A DNA stretch of 64,000 nt, from contig CM043944.1 of the NCBI GenBank assembly GCA_014529385.2, positions 77,705,884 to 77,769,883 on the forward strand. Reading direction: 5' to 3'. Of the stretch, positions 22,890 through 34,513 are shown piece after piece. Below the pieces are notes generated by a model. The model ran no database searches, was not told where the DNA came from, and saw only the letters and a program-made list of their open reading frames with translations. Positions within the stretch are counted from its first letter, which is position 1, and every line of letters starts with the position of its first letter. This DNA comes from Adiantum capillus-veneris (lineage: Eukaryota; Streptophyta; Polypodiopsida; Polypodiales; Pteridaceae). The translations under genes were made by a program, and so were the position numbers.

Positions 22890-24115
22890 CCTCATCCCTA
22901 GGTATAGTGATAGAATCACTACAAATGTCTTCCACACAAAGATGTGGAGGACAAGAACTAAAAGCCATTCCACAACTATTCTTCACAAATTGCAAATAGA
23001 GTATTTTTGGAAACCATATCAATGGGCAATCGTTGCCCCATCATGTGCATGTAAACGTGCTCTGCAAGCTCCATCATCTATGGAACACTAAATTGGGAGA
23101 GCCTAATATCATTATTCGAAATGTCGAGCCATATGCTCTTCGCCATCTCTCTCTCTCTCTCTCTCTCTCTCGTCTGTCTTGGCCACATCTTCATCCTACA
23201 ACTCATGTATAGGGCCATATCAAGATGTGCAGCCAGCGGTTCATGCAATGTCATTAATTATGCTTACTTGAGCCATTTGTTTCACACGCTTGAACACCTT
23301 CTTTGCTTCCTCATTTTCATTGCCACCTAAAAGACACGATAGAAATCAAAACTGGTGACGGCGTCACATCCATTACACCAATTGAAAAAGAAACAAACGA
23401 AAAAAACACTTTGGATCCATGGTCACATGCTAAACAACATTATATTACATAGCATGGAAGTAATAAGATTTGAGCCACCATTTGAGGTGCGCTAAAGACT
23501 CATACAAATACACCATAACATTTGAGCCATGCTTAACTACTTAGAAATAGGCACTCAATTGCACCATCGAAGACCTAAATATCGTCTCCATAACATCTGA
23601 CCTACGTTCAAGGTCGAGCCACACTCAACTAATAATAAATACCCATCTGAATTGTTGCTCCAAGGATAAGATGGTTGCATGTCTAGGAGCTTGGGTGCAC
23701 TCCAGGGCCGACAATTGTGCCCTCCCTTGTTGGTGATGTTTGGGGCCTTTTCTCGATGCCATCTCTCATAGCAAGGCCCCAATCAATGATACCCACCCAT
23801 GGTACCCCTTCGTTGGTTAAAAAAAGCATTCTATTCCATGGGTGTAAGACATTGCAGGTGATGCCCTCTTTGTGAGAAAATTCCATTGCGCATACCAAGG
23901 CATGGATAATGGAGGGAGATGAAGGAAGTATGCCTTTGATGTGCTCAATCTCTTGCTTTGACAACATTCTTGTACTTTTTGGAGTCTCCTACCATCATGG
24001 AGTTTAAGCTACCTTTTGAGGGTGGCACCACCCCCTCTATCATGTTTCCAAGAAACGGTCACCAATTGAAGTAAGGGAAGAGTAACACCCATGTCTCCTT
24101 CTTTGTGTGGCCGAT
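22890..24115. repeat. direct duplication, copy 1
   Basis: It aligns over most of its length with 24828-26440: both begin TATAGTGATAGA-TCACTA and end in a block containing GAGTAACACCCATGTCTCCTT or its close variant, in the same order. Divergence is substantial, so the duplication is old. Copy 1 contains a short (CT)n tract at 23146-23171. Confidence 0.75.
23683..23967 (-). pseudogene. protein-kinase-like fragment, copy 1
   Basis: The minus-strand frame of 94 residues carries AMEFSHKEGI, then VLHPWNRML, then VGIIDWGLAM. These correspond to kinase helix E, the catalytic loop (where HxDLHPxN is expected) and the metal-binding loop with DWG in place of DFG. The catalytic-loop aspartate is lost (NVLHP), and the frame has no kinase N-lobe. 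It is therefore a relic of a kinase-like gene. The assignment rests on motif order only. Confidence 0.5.
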
Positions 24116-24129
24116 GGCACGTACAATCC

Positions 24130-24700
24130 CTCTGTGGGTCAAGATTTAAGTTGTGATCACCCAGTATCTAGGAACTACTATACACAATAGGTCACATTCT
24201 TGGGGAATGAAGAAATGCCCACTATATTGCATTGATGTGTATAATGCCATGCAAGCCTTCTTTGAGCTTCTTACCCATGATGATTGCACTCCTATATGTT
24301 AAACTACACAAATAGTTGTGCCTAGTACGATGGTGCTTGAGGAGCTCACGCTTGTCAAAGCTTATGAAGTGATATCTCACATCAATATGCTTTGAGTTCC
24401 TTGCTAGTATTTGACATAGCAACATACTCCACTTGTATGGTATATTGAATTGTACAACCTTGTAAACAAGATCACCAAGAAATTGCATCACTAGTGAATG
24501 CAAAGACTGGCCTAATGTGGACCTTATATTCCATGTATCATTACATAATTCCGATCTGCGTAGCCAACTATACATGTGTTTATGTCTCCAAAACAAATAT
24601 CCAACTCTTTTGTATCTTCAAAGTATCTTATCACACATTTTACTCCCTCCATATGCATGTTTGAGCTTGCATCTCTAGTTGCCTCAAGCATCTATCAAAG
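24130..24700 (-). pseudogene. copia RNase H remnant
   Basis: On the minus strand the order LDICFGD, then VGYADRNY, then SKHIDVRYHFIS matches the RNase H end of a copia polyprotein, in several frames with stops. No LTR or primer site was found. It sits exactly between the two duplicated kinase-like blocks. Confidence 0.6.
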
Positions 24701-24827
24701 AAGTTTGCTCTCTGCTCTAGTTGTCCTTAACAAGCTTGGGTGGCTTGTTGCTGGTCAGTTTTTGTTTGCAATTCATCCACCTTTTGATGGACTTAAATAG
24801 TAGATCAAACCATTACAAGCATGAGCT

Positions 24828-26440
24828 CATGCCTGGGTATAGTGATAGACTCACTATGATTGTTGTCCATGCAAAGATGCGGAGGGCTAGAACTAAAATC
24901 CACTTAGATCTAATCTCCGCAAAAGTACAAAACATAGCATTTTTGCCAACCACATTAGGCAATCACCATGATGCATGGCTTGGTCCCTCACATTCACACA
25001 AACACATTCCACATGCTCGATCATCTGTAGAACACTAAATTGAGAAAGATTTAGGTGACCCTTCTTGATAGCATCATTTGAGACAATGAGCCATATGCTC
25101 TTCACCGTCTCTTTTCAACTACCTTGGCCACATCTTCACACTACACCCCATGTGTAGGGACCCATCAAGAGGTGCATGTAGTGATTGTATCTGCTTGGGC
25201 CATTTGCGTTAGACCCTACACCTTCTTTGCTTAGTCCTTTTTCATTGCCATCAAAAAGAGACAATAGAAATCTGACCTAGCAAAACCTCACATCCACCAA
25301 TGCACAAATTGAAAAAGAACCAAATGAAAAAAAACTTTGGATCATGGCCACATGTAAAAGAACATTGTATTTCACAATTATATTGCATGGAAGTAATAAC
25401 TGTTGAGCCACCATTTGAGCCGCGCCTTCAAGTCTCATACATATACACCATAACAATTGAGCTATGCTCAATTACTCATAAATAGACATTGATTTGCCCC
25501 AATCAAAGACCAAAACATCAACTCCAATGACATTTGAGCCACTCTCAATAATTATAATAATACACCATAACATTTGAGCCATGCTCAAATACTCATAAAT
25601 AGACATTGAATTGCAACATCAAAATAATAGTAGAGGGACAAAACTACCTTAATATTAAGAGAAATCCATTGCAATCTACAACATAAGAGAAGACACACTA
25701 TGGAATAAAACATTGAACGGGCCATCTCTATGAAGGACCAAAGGCATCACTCAGGTGACAATACAAACTGGGTGGGATGCTCATCCAAGTCAACCATTGT
25801 GCTTTTTTCCTCCTTTGCATCAACTTTGTAAGTTGTTATGCATTCTTTGATTAACCATGTTTTGATTGAAACCTTGTCGTCCCATGAAACTTTGTGGGAT
25901 TTGGCAAACTTGGTGCATAATATAACAAACATCTTTATTATTCATGCAAGGGAATACATAAGTGAATCGTTGCTCCAAGGACAAGATGATTGCATGTCTA
26001 TGAGCTCAGATGCTCTCCATGGTCAACAATTGTGCTTTGCTTTGTTGTCAATGTTTGTGGGCCTTTGCTTGATGCCATCTTTCATGGAAAGGCCCCAATC
26101 AATGATGAGTCAATAATACCCGCCCATGACCTCCCTTCTGTGGTGAAAAAAGAATTGTGTTCCATGGGTGAAAATCATTGTGGGTGCTTCCCTCTTTGTT
26201 AAAAAAGGCCATTGTGCTCACCAAGGCATGGATAATGAAGGGATCTAAAGGAACTATGCCCATAATGCACGATCTTGTGCTTTGGCAACATATTATTCTT
26301 GTACTTTTTGGAGCCTCCTACCATCATGGAGCTCAAGGTGCCTTTTTGAGGGTAGTATTGCCTCCTTGATTATATTTCAGAGACTCCCCCCATTGAAGTA
26401 AGGAAAGAGCAACACCCATAGCTCCTTCTTTGTGTGGTCG
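24828..26440. repeat. direct duplication, copy 2
   Basis: It is the partner of 22890-24115, about 0.4 kb longer because of extra repeats of an ACACCATAACATTTGAGCCA-type unit (about 25450-25610) and a longer 3' kinase-like part. Confidence 0.75.
25747..26280 (-). pseudogene. protein-kinase-like fragment, copy 2
   Basis: On the minus strand the stretch equivalent to the copy-1 metal-binding loop reads GIIDSSL, so the DWG motif is lost. Downstream, an open frame (25932-25747) holds MFVILCTKFAKSHKVSWDD, which could be the C-lobe part of the same gene family. Several stops separate the parts. Motif support is weaker than for copy 1. Confidence 0.4.
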
Positions 26441-26444
26441 CATA

Positions 26445-27143
26445 TGTACAAATAAGCGTTAAGGCCAATTTCAACAATTCACGTCAAGTTTGATTCACTA
26501 AAATTAGGTTTGTAGAGGTAAGAGAATTTTGCTAAACAAATTTGCAAGTTTCAAATTGTAGGACATTTAACACTTCCATAAAAGGGTTGTTATCCAAAAG
26601 TATTACGTGAACATGTATATTTGCATAAACAAAGAACTAAAGGAAACCTTCGTTTAGCTATGCTTTGAATTTGATTATGAAAAGTTACAGGGAGTGTTGC
26701 CCTTGGTGCATGCACAACAAACTCTAAATTTTTTGAAAACATAAGGATTGGAGTGATGATTGTGCAAGTGATTAGAATTTAAACTAGCATCATAGATTAA
26801 AACAATGATAAGTGACATAGCTAATATGTTGAGGCCTGTTAAGAATAACCATTAATTATCTAAGGCTTGTGTGGACCAGCACAACATAGTAAAATATACA
26901 AAATTCTCCTGTAATTCCTAATTGTGTCAGATTTGGTATATATGAATACACCCACAATATCCAACCTGGAGTGCAAAGGTCCACTTTATACATCGATCCA
27001 TGAAAATAAGAGAATTAGGTTGCTTCCACACAAAAGAGGTTCCCACTTTGCCTGCATGATTGGGGTTTAATAAAGACATCATAAAGACACAATCACAAAA
27101 AGATAGAGAGTGACACCATACCACTCCCCCCACATGGGTCCCC

Positions 27144-27145
<2 letters not shown>
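26445..27145. other. no gene seen
   Basis: A+T-rich intergenic sequence. Confidence 0.4.

Positions 27146-27148
<3 letters not shown>

Positions 27149-27208
<60 letters not shown>
27149..27208. repeat. (GT)n(GA)n compound microsatellite
   Basis: About 19 GT units and about 11 GA units. Confidence 0.95.
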
Positions 27209-27209
<1 letters not shown>

Positions 27210-27347
27210 ATTGATTATAAGTAGAGATAATAGCAGAGCCTTATCCGTGAGCATTTGACATCCATTGCTAGATTTTGAGATGATCCAACAATTCTAAATT
27301 GCTTTCCACATATCAACCATATATACCATAAAATATTTGTTAATGTA

Positions 27348-27352
27348 TTATA
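27348..27352. other. target site duplication, left (TTATA)
   Basis: TTATA immediately precedes the 5' LTR and recurs at 36139-36143 immediately after the 3' LTR. Confidence 0.9.
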
Positions 27353-28978
27353 TGTCATAAAATCTAATATCTAACTAACCCAAATGATTTTCTCATATTA
27401 AGTTGATCACTTAATGTGGGAGAATAAACGGGAACAAGTGTTAAGATATAGGTATGTGCTTATAGATCTATCTCAACACGGGGCCAATGGTAAAGGGGCC
27501 CAAAAGGGAGATGGTCTATCAAAGAGCAAGGCTAACCAATGGAGCATAAGACCTTAGGGTTAGCTTCATTGAAGACCTCCAATAAATGTATGTAAAAAGT
27601 CCTTTGACCTTAAGTAAGCTAGGGCTGAGCTTGAGGTGGGAACCCGGCCCAAGCTCGAGGTGCTTGTCCTGCTTGAGGTGCTTTTCATGCTTGAGGTGTT
27701 TGTCATGCTTGAGGTTCTTGATTAAGATGCTTGAGGTGCTTGACTGGCTCCATGCTTGAGGTGCTTGACTTGCTGCATGATTAAGGTACTTGAGGTGCCT
27801 TGAGAAGCTTGCCTGAGATGCTTGTGGGAACACCCCCTAGTTCAAGTGCTTTGTCATGCTTGATGAGTAAGGTGCTTGATCACCTAAAGTCAAAATCATT
27901 CCTACAAGAGGGGGGGCGAGCCCTTTTCCTAGGAGCTAGAGAGAGAACACCCACTCACACACACAAGGGAAGCCCCAACTTGAAGAGGCAGCAAGGACAC
28001 ATGTCAGGCCCCTACCCATATTACCTTCATGTGTTGCTTGAAGCCTATTGGCTAAGCTTCAAAGGGGTCCAATGATAAATTACTTGAATTATCTAATTGA
28101 TTTTTCATTTATCAAGTCCTCTCTCTCAAAGGGGAAAGGGGGACACTTGTCCCAAGGCTACCCATGTTGCTTGTAATGGCTCCTGCTTGTGATTGGCTAG
28201 GCCTGGAGGGGTCCAATGAGCTTCAAGCATGAGCTACAAGGGGGGGTCGACCCAAGCTAGCTAGGGCCTTGCTTGAGGGGTATACTCACCCACACACACT
28301 CACAATCAATCTCATTGTGTGCTATGCAAAGTGCAAGAGCTCCCTCTCCAAGCAAGTAGAGGTTGAGAGCCTACACCAACACTCTTGGCTATGGAGTGCA
28401 AATCCAACCAAGAGCCATGCTTCAATGCTTAAGCTTGCCATCTCCTTCTTCTTCATTACTATGCTATTATGTATGCTAGCAACAAGAGTATGATAAGTGA
28501 GGAACTAATTCTTTCTCCTACGAAATGTTTCTTCTTCCTCTTCCCTACCCTCATTCCCTGCTAGCTCTCTCCACCTTCGAAGGTGTTTGAGGTCTTGGGA
28601 CTGAGGCTTGGGATAGTTAAAGCTTTCTTCAAGTTTATGTTATGTTTGTGGTGCATGAAGCCTTCCATCTTCATGGCATCACCTAGGTCACAAGGAACAC
28701 AAAGACTGTATTGTAACAAGTCTCTCTTTATGGGAGAAATCATAATACAAATGCCTATTGGAGGGGGGACCGGCTCCACATAAATCCGGTCCTCAATTGT
28801 TGTCATGTTCTCTAAACTCTCTCTCTTGCAAAAGTATTGTCTATGCCAAGTTAACTAATTGCTATGATTATGTTGCTATCTTCAATTATGTCTACCCGCT
28901 ATGCTCACAAAATCATTTCTTGAAAGTACTCTCATTAAATTCCGCTATTCTCAAATTGAATAGGCAAATTCCATTACA
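27353..28978 (+). repeat. 5' LTR of the gypsy element (1626 bp)
   Basis: Ends are TGTCATAAAATC and CAAATTCCATTACA. It contains a block of imperfect tandem TGCTTGAGG-type repeats (27640-27890). Both LTR copies also carry short open frames (for example 27800-28075 +); these are LTR sequence, not separate genes. Confidence 0.97.
27640..27890. repeat. TGCTTGAGGTGCTTG-type tandem repeats inside the 5' LTR
   Basis: About ten imperfect units with 15-30 bp spacing built on GCTTGAGGTGCTTG. The same array is in the 3' LTR at 34801-35051. Confidence 0.85.
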
Positions 28979-28979
28979 T

Positions 28980-28991
28980 TGGTATCAGAGC
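28980..28991 (+). other. primer binding site (initiator tRNA-Met type)
   Basis: TGGTATCAGAGC lies one base after the 5' LTR end. Confidence 0.95.
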
Positions 28992-29393
28992 ATTTGGTTT
29001 CTCTTTTCTTGCTTAAGAAGAGAGGTCCTTAAGTAGCCTATAAATGGTTGATGTTGTTAATTATAATAGAGTAAGTGGAACTGGGATCTAATACCGGTTT
29101 TGTTAAGCCCACTATGTGGGGGATGGTGCACACCTCGGGAGCTTTGGACTTAATAATGGAGTCTTTTTAGACTTGCCTACGGCTTTACCATTATTGAGCC
29201 ATAAGAAGTCCGAAAGGAGCTAACCCTTGGCAACTCTGCTATGTTAGACCTACTCCTCTACTCTCTATAATTAACCACTTTGAGCCGTGGGTGTAGATAC
29301 TTAAGAGCCGATTTTCAAAGGCTAAGAGGAGTGGCAACTAAGGTTTTGAATTGCCAAAGCATACACTAAGTACATACATAAAATTTTGTTAAC

Positions 29394-32300
29394 ATGGCTG
29401 ACAATAATCAAGAGAGTAGAATGAACATTGATAGCTTTGACTTTGCACATGAAGGTGCTAATGATGATGCTCCCATGTTTGTGAATTATCTTGTGACTAG
29501 GTTGCAACAAGCTATGGGCAACCCTACCTTGCAAGCCGAAGTTACTCAACAACTTCGTGCCTATGGAATTTCCCTTCCTCTCCAAGAGGAGAGAGAGCTT
29601 AGGAGGCCTCTTGAAGAGACCCCCAAAAGAAGACTCTCTCCCATTCGAGAGGAGGAATCCAAAGAGAAAGAAAGCAATGAAAGTCTAAGTTCTTCTGAAG
29701 ATGTGGCTCCACGAAGAAGGCGGTCTACACGATTGCCTACTCCTCCCAAGAGGAAAAGAGCAACCCATAGTCCTTCTCCTCATCACTCTCAAAGGCAAGA
29801 GAGGAAACAAAGGAAGAAAAGGGCTAGGAAGAGGTCACCCTCTTCTCCTTCTTCTTCACCTTCCTTCTCTTCCGATGAAAGTTATGGCTATTCTCCTAGA
29901 GAATACAAGAGGGGAGGACATCGCAAATCATTTCCTGCATGGCGAAGGTCACAAAAGCTAAAGAAGTTCAAGGAGGGAGGAAAGAGTATCTCTTTTCTCA
30001 CCTACGATGGCACCTTTGGTGCTACCGACAAAGTGTTGGCCTTCATCCAGCAATTTGATGCGGCCTTTGGGGACGAGGGCTTCACAGAGTCCTCCAAGCT
30101 ACGCCATGTAGCTATGCACTTCCAAAAATCAGCTCGTCAATGGTGGGCTAGCCTTCGTGGCAATGGAGAAGCCCCAAAGACATGGAAAACTCTACGAGTT
30201 TCCATCATGAAGCAATTTCTTCCAAGCGATACTAAAGATAAAGTTCTTACCGAATGGCGCGGCTTGAAGCTCCTCTCTCATGAGTCTATCAACAAGTATG
30301 TAGATAAGTTTTGGGATTTACATCTCAAAGCTACTGTCTTTCAAAAGATAGACTTTGCCGAGCAAAGACAACAATTCTGTGCGGGATTACCTGAAGAGAT
30401 GGCCGAATATATCAACTCTCAACGGCCCGGTACTATTACCGAAGTAATCCACCACACCATGGTTGCTTCACGCATCAATTTCCATCAAGGGGCTAGACGT
30501 AATGTCAAGCCCATGGAAAACAAAGATAAAAATGATGCAAAGGGGAAATCCAATGCTCAAAATAATTCCCAAGGCACTTCCAACAACAACAACAACAACA
30601 ACAATCGGTCCAAGGAGAAGGGAGTTTACAAAGGTAAAAACAAACTCTCTCCTGAAGAGCTTGAAGCTTTTCGCAAGGACCATAAGTGTTTCAAGTGTGG
30701 GGAGCAAGGACATGGCTATCGTTCTTGCCCCAAGAAGAATACTCGCAATGAGACTCCTAGGGCTTCCACCATCGAAGCTCCAAAAGAGGATGCTCATTGC
30801 AAAGGATCATCACTCTCCTATGCTTGGGGAAAGGTAAGAGAGCATGATGCCTTCATCTTGTTTGACCCTGGCTCTACTCTCAACTTCATATCAATAGAGT
30901 TGGCCACCAAGTTGGGCATTCAAGCTTTTGAGATGGGAGATATAGTAACAGCTGATGCAGCTTTCAAGGGACAACAATCCTCCACTCCCTTGATTGGGAA
31001 GTTGAGGCTTCATGTCCAAAGCTATGTCGACAAAGAAGACTTCTTCATCTCTCCCCTCCAACATCAGGATGTTATCCTAGGGGCACCATGGTTTGATCGC
31101 ATGGCTGCCAACATGAAGTTCCCTGAAAGGAGAATTTACTTCACCTACAGGGGAAAGAACATGTATATAGATGCTAGTGAGCGTGGTCACACTATTCCAC
31201 TTGTAAATCCTCTTTCTTTTGATAAATCAATGAAGAGCTCAGTTTTTGCGTACATGATTTATGTCAAAGAGTCTCTAAAAGCTAATAATGTTTCATCAAA
31301 TGAAAATGATAGGAATCAAGAAGAGTTAGACTTGTCTACTTTTCTAAAAGGATTCCAAGATGTGTTCATCGATAATATCCCTATGGACCTACCTCCAAAA
31401 CGAGGGGATGATGACCATCGTATTGAGCTCCTTCCAGGAAGCTCACCGCCTAACAAACCTCCTTATCGAGTCTCACAAGCTCAACAAGAGGAGATCATGA
31501 GGCAAGTACAAGAGCTGGTAGACAAAGGGATGGTGAGGCCTAGTTCCTCTCCCTTTTGTTCTCCAGTCCTTCTAGTGCAAAAGAAAGATGGTACATACCG
31601 TATGTGTGTGGACTATCGAGCACTAAACCATATCACTATCAAAAACAGATTTCCCGTACCTCGGGTAGAAGATCTGTTTGATAAGCTACAAGGCTCTACC
31701 TACTTCAGTAGGATTGACCTTAAGAGTGGCTATCATCAAATAAGGATAGTGGATGAGGATATCTTAAAGACCGCGTTTCGCACAACATTTAGTCTTTATG
31801 AATATCTAGTCATGCCTTTTGGCTTGACTAATGCACCAGCTACGTTCAATCGTTTGATGGAGAAAATTTTTAGACCATATCGAAAATTCACTGGAGTGTT
31901 CTTCGATGATATCATCATCTACTCCAAGTCTTTGGAGGAACATAAGCAACATCTCCAAGTGATTTTTCAAGCCTTGAGGGAGAACAAACTTTCTCTCAAC
32001 CAAAAGAAAAGTGAATTCTTCCTTCAAGAGATTCAATATCTAGGCCATATTATCTCTCACGATGGTATTCGTATGGATCCATCAAAGTTAGAGGTAATAA
32101 AATCATGGCCTAACCCAAGGAATCTACATGAGCTAAGAAGCTTTATTGGTATGTGTGCATACTATAGACGCTTCATAGCAAAATTCTCTGAAATAGCAGG
32201 ACCACTACACGACTTAACCAAAAAGAACGTTAAGTTTGTATGGACTGCTAAGGAGCAAAATGCTTTTGAAAAACTCAAAGAGAAGCTTACTTCCCAACCA

Positions 32301-34154
32301 GTCCTCGTGCTTCCGGATCTCTCAAAGCCATTTGAGGTCCAATGTGATGCTTGTGGTGATTGCCTTGGAGCGGTTTTGCTTCAAGAAGGGCATGCCATAG
32401 CATATGAGAGCCGAAGGCTCAATGGTGATGAACGAGTCTTGGGCATTTATGAGAAAGAGCTTTTAGCTGTTCTACATGCCCTAGACACATGGAAGCACTA
32501 CCTATTGGGAACTCCATTTATTCTACGAACCGACCACCAAAGTCTCAAGTATTTCATGACGCAAACCAAGCTTTCCGACAAACAAATGAGGTGGGCAAAT
32601 TTTCTTTCGCAATTTAATTTCCATATTGCTCACATAGCTGGTAAGCACAATCAAGTTGCCGATGCACTTTCACGACGACCAAAAGTTAATGCGGTGTCCA
32701 TAGCTACTCACAATGATCTATCCTCTATGATAGATGAGTATGCTACTGACCCTGACTTTAGAGACATAATGTCAGCCCTTGCTTTGGGGAAGAAAGAGGA
32801 ACCATTCACCTTGCAGGATGGTTATCTTCTCCACGGAAATAGGCTATGTGTTACCCATTCCCTTCGTGAAAAGGTTATGTATGAATCCCATGCTCCCCCA
32901 TATGCAGGGCATAGAGGTATTCAACCTACTCTCCGAGGAGTAGAGACGTATTTCTATTGGCCTACCATGAAAGTGGACATACAAGAGTATGTTTCAAAAT
33001 GTGTAGTATGCCAAAAGACCAAGTATGATAGAGGGAAGCAACCTGGATTACTCCAGCCATTGCCTATTCCAAATTCACCATGGGAGAGTATATCCATGGA
33101 TTTCATCTTTGGATTACCCAAGTCTATCCATGGGAATACAGGAATATGGACAATAGTCGACAGGTTTAGCAAGCAAGCACATTTTATTCCTGTCAAAAAG
33201 ACTATTAAGGCACATCAAATGGCAACTCTCTTCATATCTCAGATTTTCAAACACCATGGATTACCCACATCCATCGTGTCAGATAGAGATCCTAGAATGA
33301 CCAGTAATTTCTGGAAAGGTCTCTTTGAAAATCTAGGAACAAGATTGAATTTCTCTTCGGCCTATCACCCACAAACGGATGGCCAAAGTGAGATAGCCAA
33401 TCTTACGATACTCGATCTACTCAAGACTTATGTTACCGAAGTAGATCAACGCTCACAATGGGAAAAGTATTTACCGCTAGTAGAGTATGCCTACAATAAT
33501 ACTGTACATACTTCTACGGGCAAAGCACCTTTCGAGATCATAGAAGGAAGACCTAAAAGTCCCTTGCTACTGAAAGTACATGGGAAGATCTTCCCCGCCG
33601 CTGAGTATAGCCGTGACCTACAAGAATCTTTTCAAAAGATTAGGGAGGCTATAGCCATCTCTCAACAAAGGCAAAAAGCTGCTGCTGATAAGCACAGAAG
33701 AGCCTTAATGTTCAAAGAAAATGATTGGGTCTTACTCAAGTTTCCTAAGGCTCGATTAAGGCAAACGACGGGCAAAAATCCTACGGGCCATCAAAAGTAT
33801 TATGCTAAACTAGGAAAAAGATACTATGGTCCTTTCCAAATCTTGAAGCCTATCAATGAGACGGCTTATCAACTCAAGTTGCCCAACCATTGGCTTATAC
33901 ACAATGCCTTTGATGTAAGCTTACTTAAGCCCTACAAAGGAGAGCCACCAATCGAAGTTGAAGACCAAGAAGAGGTGCTACAACCCGAAGCTATCCTTCG
34001 GCATGAAGACAAGGTACTACGACATGGTAAGATTATCCAACGGTATCTTATTAAGTTCAAAAATTATCCTTTTGAAGATGCTAAATGGATGCAAGGAGTA
34101 CAACTTAGGGATAGTATGAACCTTGTCAATGCTTACAATGCTACATTAGAGTAA
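29394..34154 (+). CDS. gypsy gag-pol polyprotein, intact, 1586 aa
   Basis: One uninterrupted frame encodes the whole polyprotein, so gag and pol are made without a frameshift. Approximate order: an Arg/Ser-rich basic region (residues 85-185), gag core (195-360), CCHC knuckle CFKCGEQGHGYRSC (about 431-445), aspartic protease FDPGSTLNFIS (about 488-498), reverse transcriptase with the catalytic VFFDDIIIYS (about 832-841; FFDD instead of the usual F/YVDD), RNase H from DACGDCLGAVLL (about 983), integrase zinc finger (H-H at about 1165-1172, CVVCQK at about 1203), integrase core acidic residues in SMDFIFG, SDRDPRMTS and GQSEIAN, and a C-terminal chromodomain-like segment (about 1530-1573, YLIKFKNYPFEDAKW). 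Such chromodomains are known to steer integration towards marked chromatin. The start is the first ATG of the frame, 402 bp after the primer site. Confidence 0.96.
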   Translation: MADNNQESRMNIDSFDFAHEGANDDAPMFVNYLVTRLQQAMGNPTLQAEVTQQLRAYGISLPLQEERELRRPLEETPKRRLSPIREEESKEKESNESLSSSEDVAPRRRRSTRLPTPPKRKRATHSPSPHHSQRQERKQRKKRARKRSPSSPSSSPSFSSDESYGYSPREYKRGGHRKSFPAWRRSQKLKKFKEGGKSISFLTYDGTFGATDKVLAFIQQFDAAFGDEGFTESSKLRHVAMHFQKSARQWWASLRGNGEAPKTWKTLRVSIMKQFLPSDTKDKVLTEWRGLKLLSHESINKYVDKFWDLHLKATVFQKIDFAEQRQQFCAGLPEEMAEYINSQRPGTITEVIHHTMVASRINFHQGARRNVKPMENKDKNDAKGKSNAQNNSQGTSNNNNNNNNRSKEKGVYKGKNKLSPEELEAFRKDHKCFKCGEQGHGYRSCPKKNTRNETPRASTIEAPKEDAHCKGSSLSYAWGKVREHDAFILFDPGSTLNFISIELATKLGIQAFEMGDIVTADAAFKGQQSSTPLIGKLRLHVQSYVDKEDFFISPLQHQDVILGAPWFDRMAANMKFPERRIYFTYRGKNMYIDASERGHTIPLVNPLSFDKSMKSSVFAYMIYVKESLKANNVSSNENDRNQEELDLSTFLKGFQDVFIDNIPMDLPPKRGDDDHRIELLPGSSPPNKPPYRVSQAQQEEIMRQVQELVDKGMVRPSSSPFCSPVLLVQKKDGTYRMCVDYRALNHITIKNRFPVPRVEDLFDKLQGSTYFSRIDLKSGYHQIRIVDEDILKTAFRTTFSLYEYLVMPFGLTNAPATFNRLMEKIFRPYRKFTGVFFDDIIIYSKSLEEHKQHLQVIFQALRENKLSLNQKKSEFFLQEIQYLGHIISHDGIRMDPSKLEVIKSWPNPRNLHELRSFIGMCAYYRRFIAKFSEIAGPLHDLTKKNVKFVWTAKEQNAFEKLKEKLTSQPVLVLPDLSKPFEVQCDACGDCLGAVLLQEGHAIAYESRRLNGDERVLGIYEKELLAVLHALDTWKHYLLGTPFILRTDHQSLKYFMTQTKLSDKQMRWANFLSQFNFHIAHIAGKHNQVADALSRRPKVNAVSIATHNDLSSMIDEYATDPDFRDIMSALALGKKEEPFTLQDGYLLHGNRLCVTHSLREKVMYESHAPPYAGHRGIQPTLRGVETYFYWPTMKVDIQEYVSKCVVCQKTKYDRGKQPGLLQPLPIPNSPWESISMDFIFGLPKSIHGNTGIWTIVDRFSKQAHFIPVKKTIKAHQMATLFISQIFKHHGLPTSIVSDRDPRMTSNFWKGLFENLGTRLNFSSAYHPQTDGQSEIANLTILDLLKTYVTEVDQRSQWEKYLPLVEYAYNNTVHTSTGKAPFEIIEGRPKSPLLLKVHGKIFPAAEYSRDLQESFQKIREAIAISQQRQKAAADKHRRALMFKENDWVLLKFPKARLRQTTGKNPTGHQKYYAKLGKRYYGPFQILKPINETAYQLKLPNHWLIHNAFDVSLLKPYKGEPPIEVEDQEEVLQPEAILRHEDKVLRHGKIIQRYLIKFKNYPFEDAKWMQGVQLRDSMNLVNAYNATLE

Positions 34155-34499
34155 GCAAATGTACAAATTTCTTTTAAATAACTCATGTTTTTGTCTTATA
34201 TGACTAGTCCTCTTTTTAATTGTGCACAAATTTAACTAGTATGCATGCTTAGAATCATGTTTGTGATGACGACGTCTCTCAAACACCAAGTAGAATTTGT
34301 CACTCTACTTTGGGAGAATGAAATGGACTAAAGAGCAGACATGCTTGCGGCAGCTATGTCTCCCAAGCACCAAATGGATTAGTCATCCATCTTGGAAAGA
34401 TGTCGTAGGGTAAAAAGGGATCCTTTACCCGCTAAGTACGATGGACTAATGACTAAGACTTTATCTCTTCTACCTCATAGTCGAGGACGACTATGATTT

Positions 34500-34510
34500 C
34501 AAGAGAGAGG
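34500..34510 (+). other. polypurine tract
   Basis: CAAGAGAGAGG lies just before the 3' LTR, the expected primer for plus-strand synthesis. Confidence 0.75.
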
Positions 34511-34513
34511 TAA

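Noticed and set aside
27640-27890. Regular short repeats resembling a CRISPR-like array
   Set aside because: Units are contiguous and imperfect, lie within an LTR, and the genome is eukaryotic.
27519-28493. Several open frames (104, 91, 74 aa) found identically at 27.5-28.5 kb and 34.7-35.7 kb
   Set aside because: They are the same stretch of the two LTRs of one gypsy element; the frames overlap on both strands and carry no domain.
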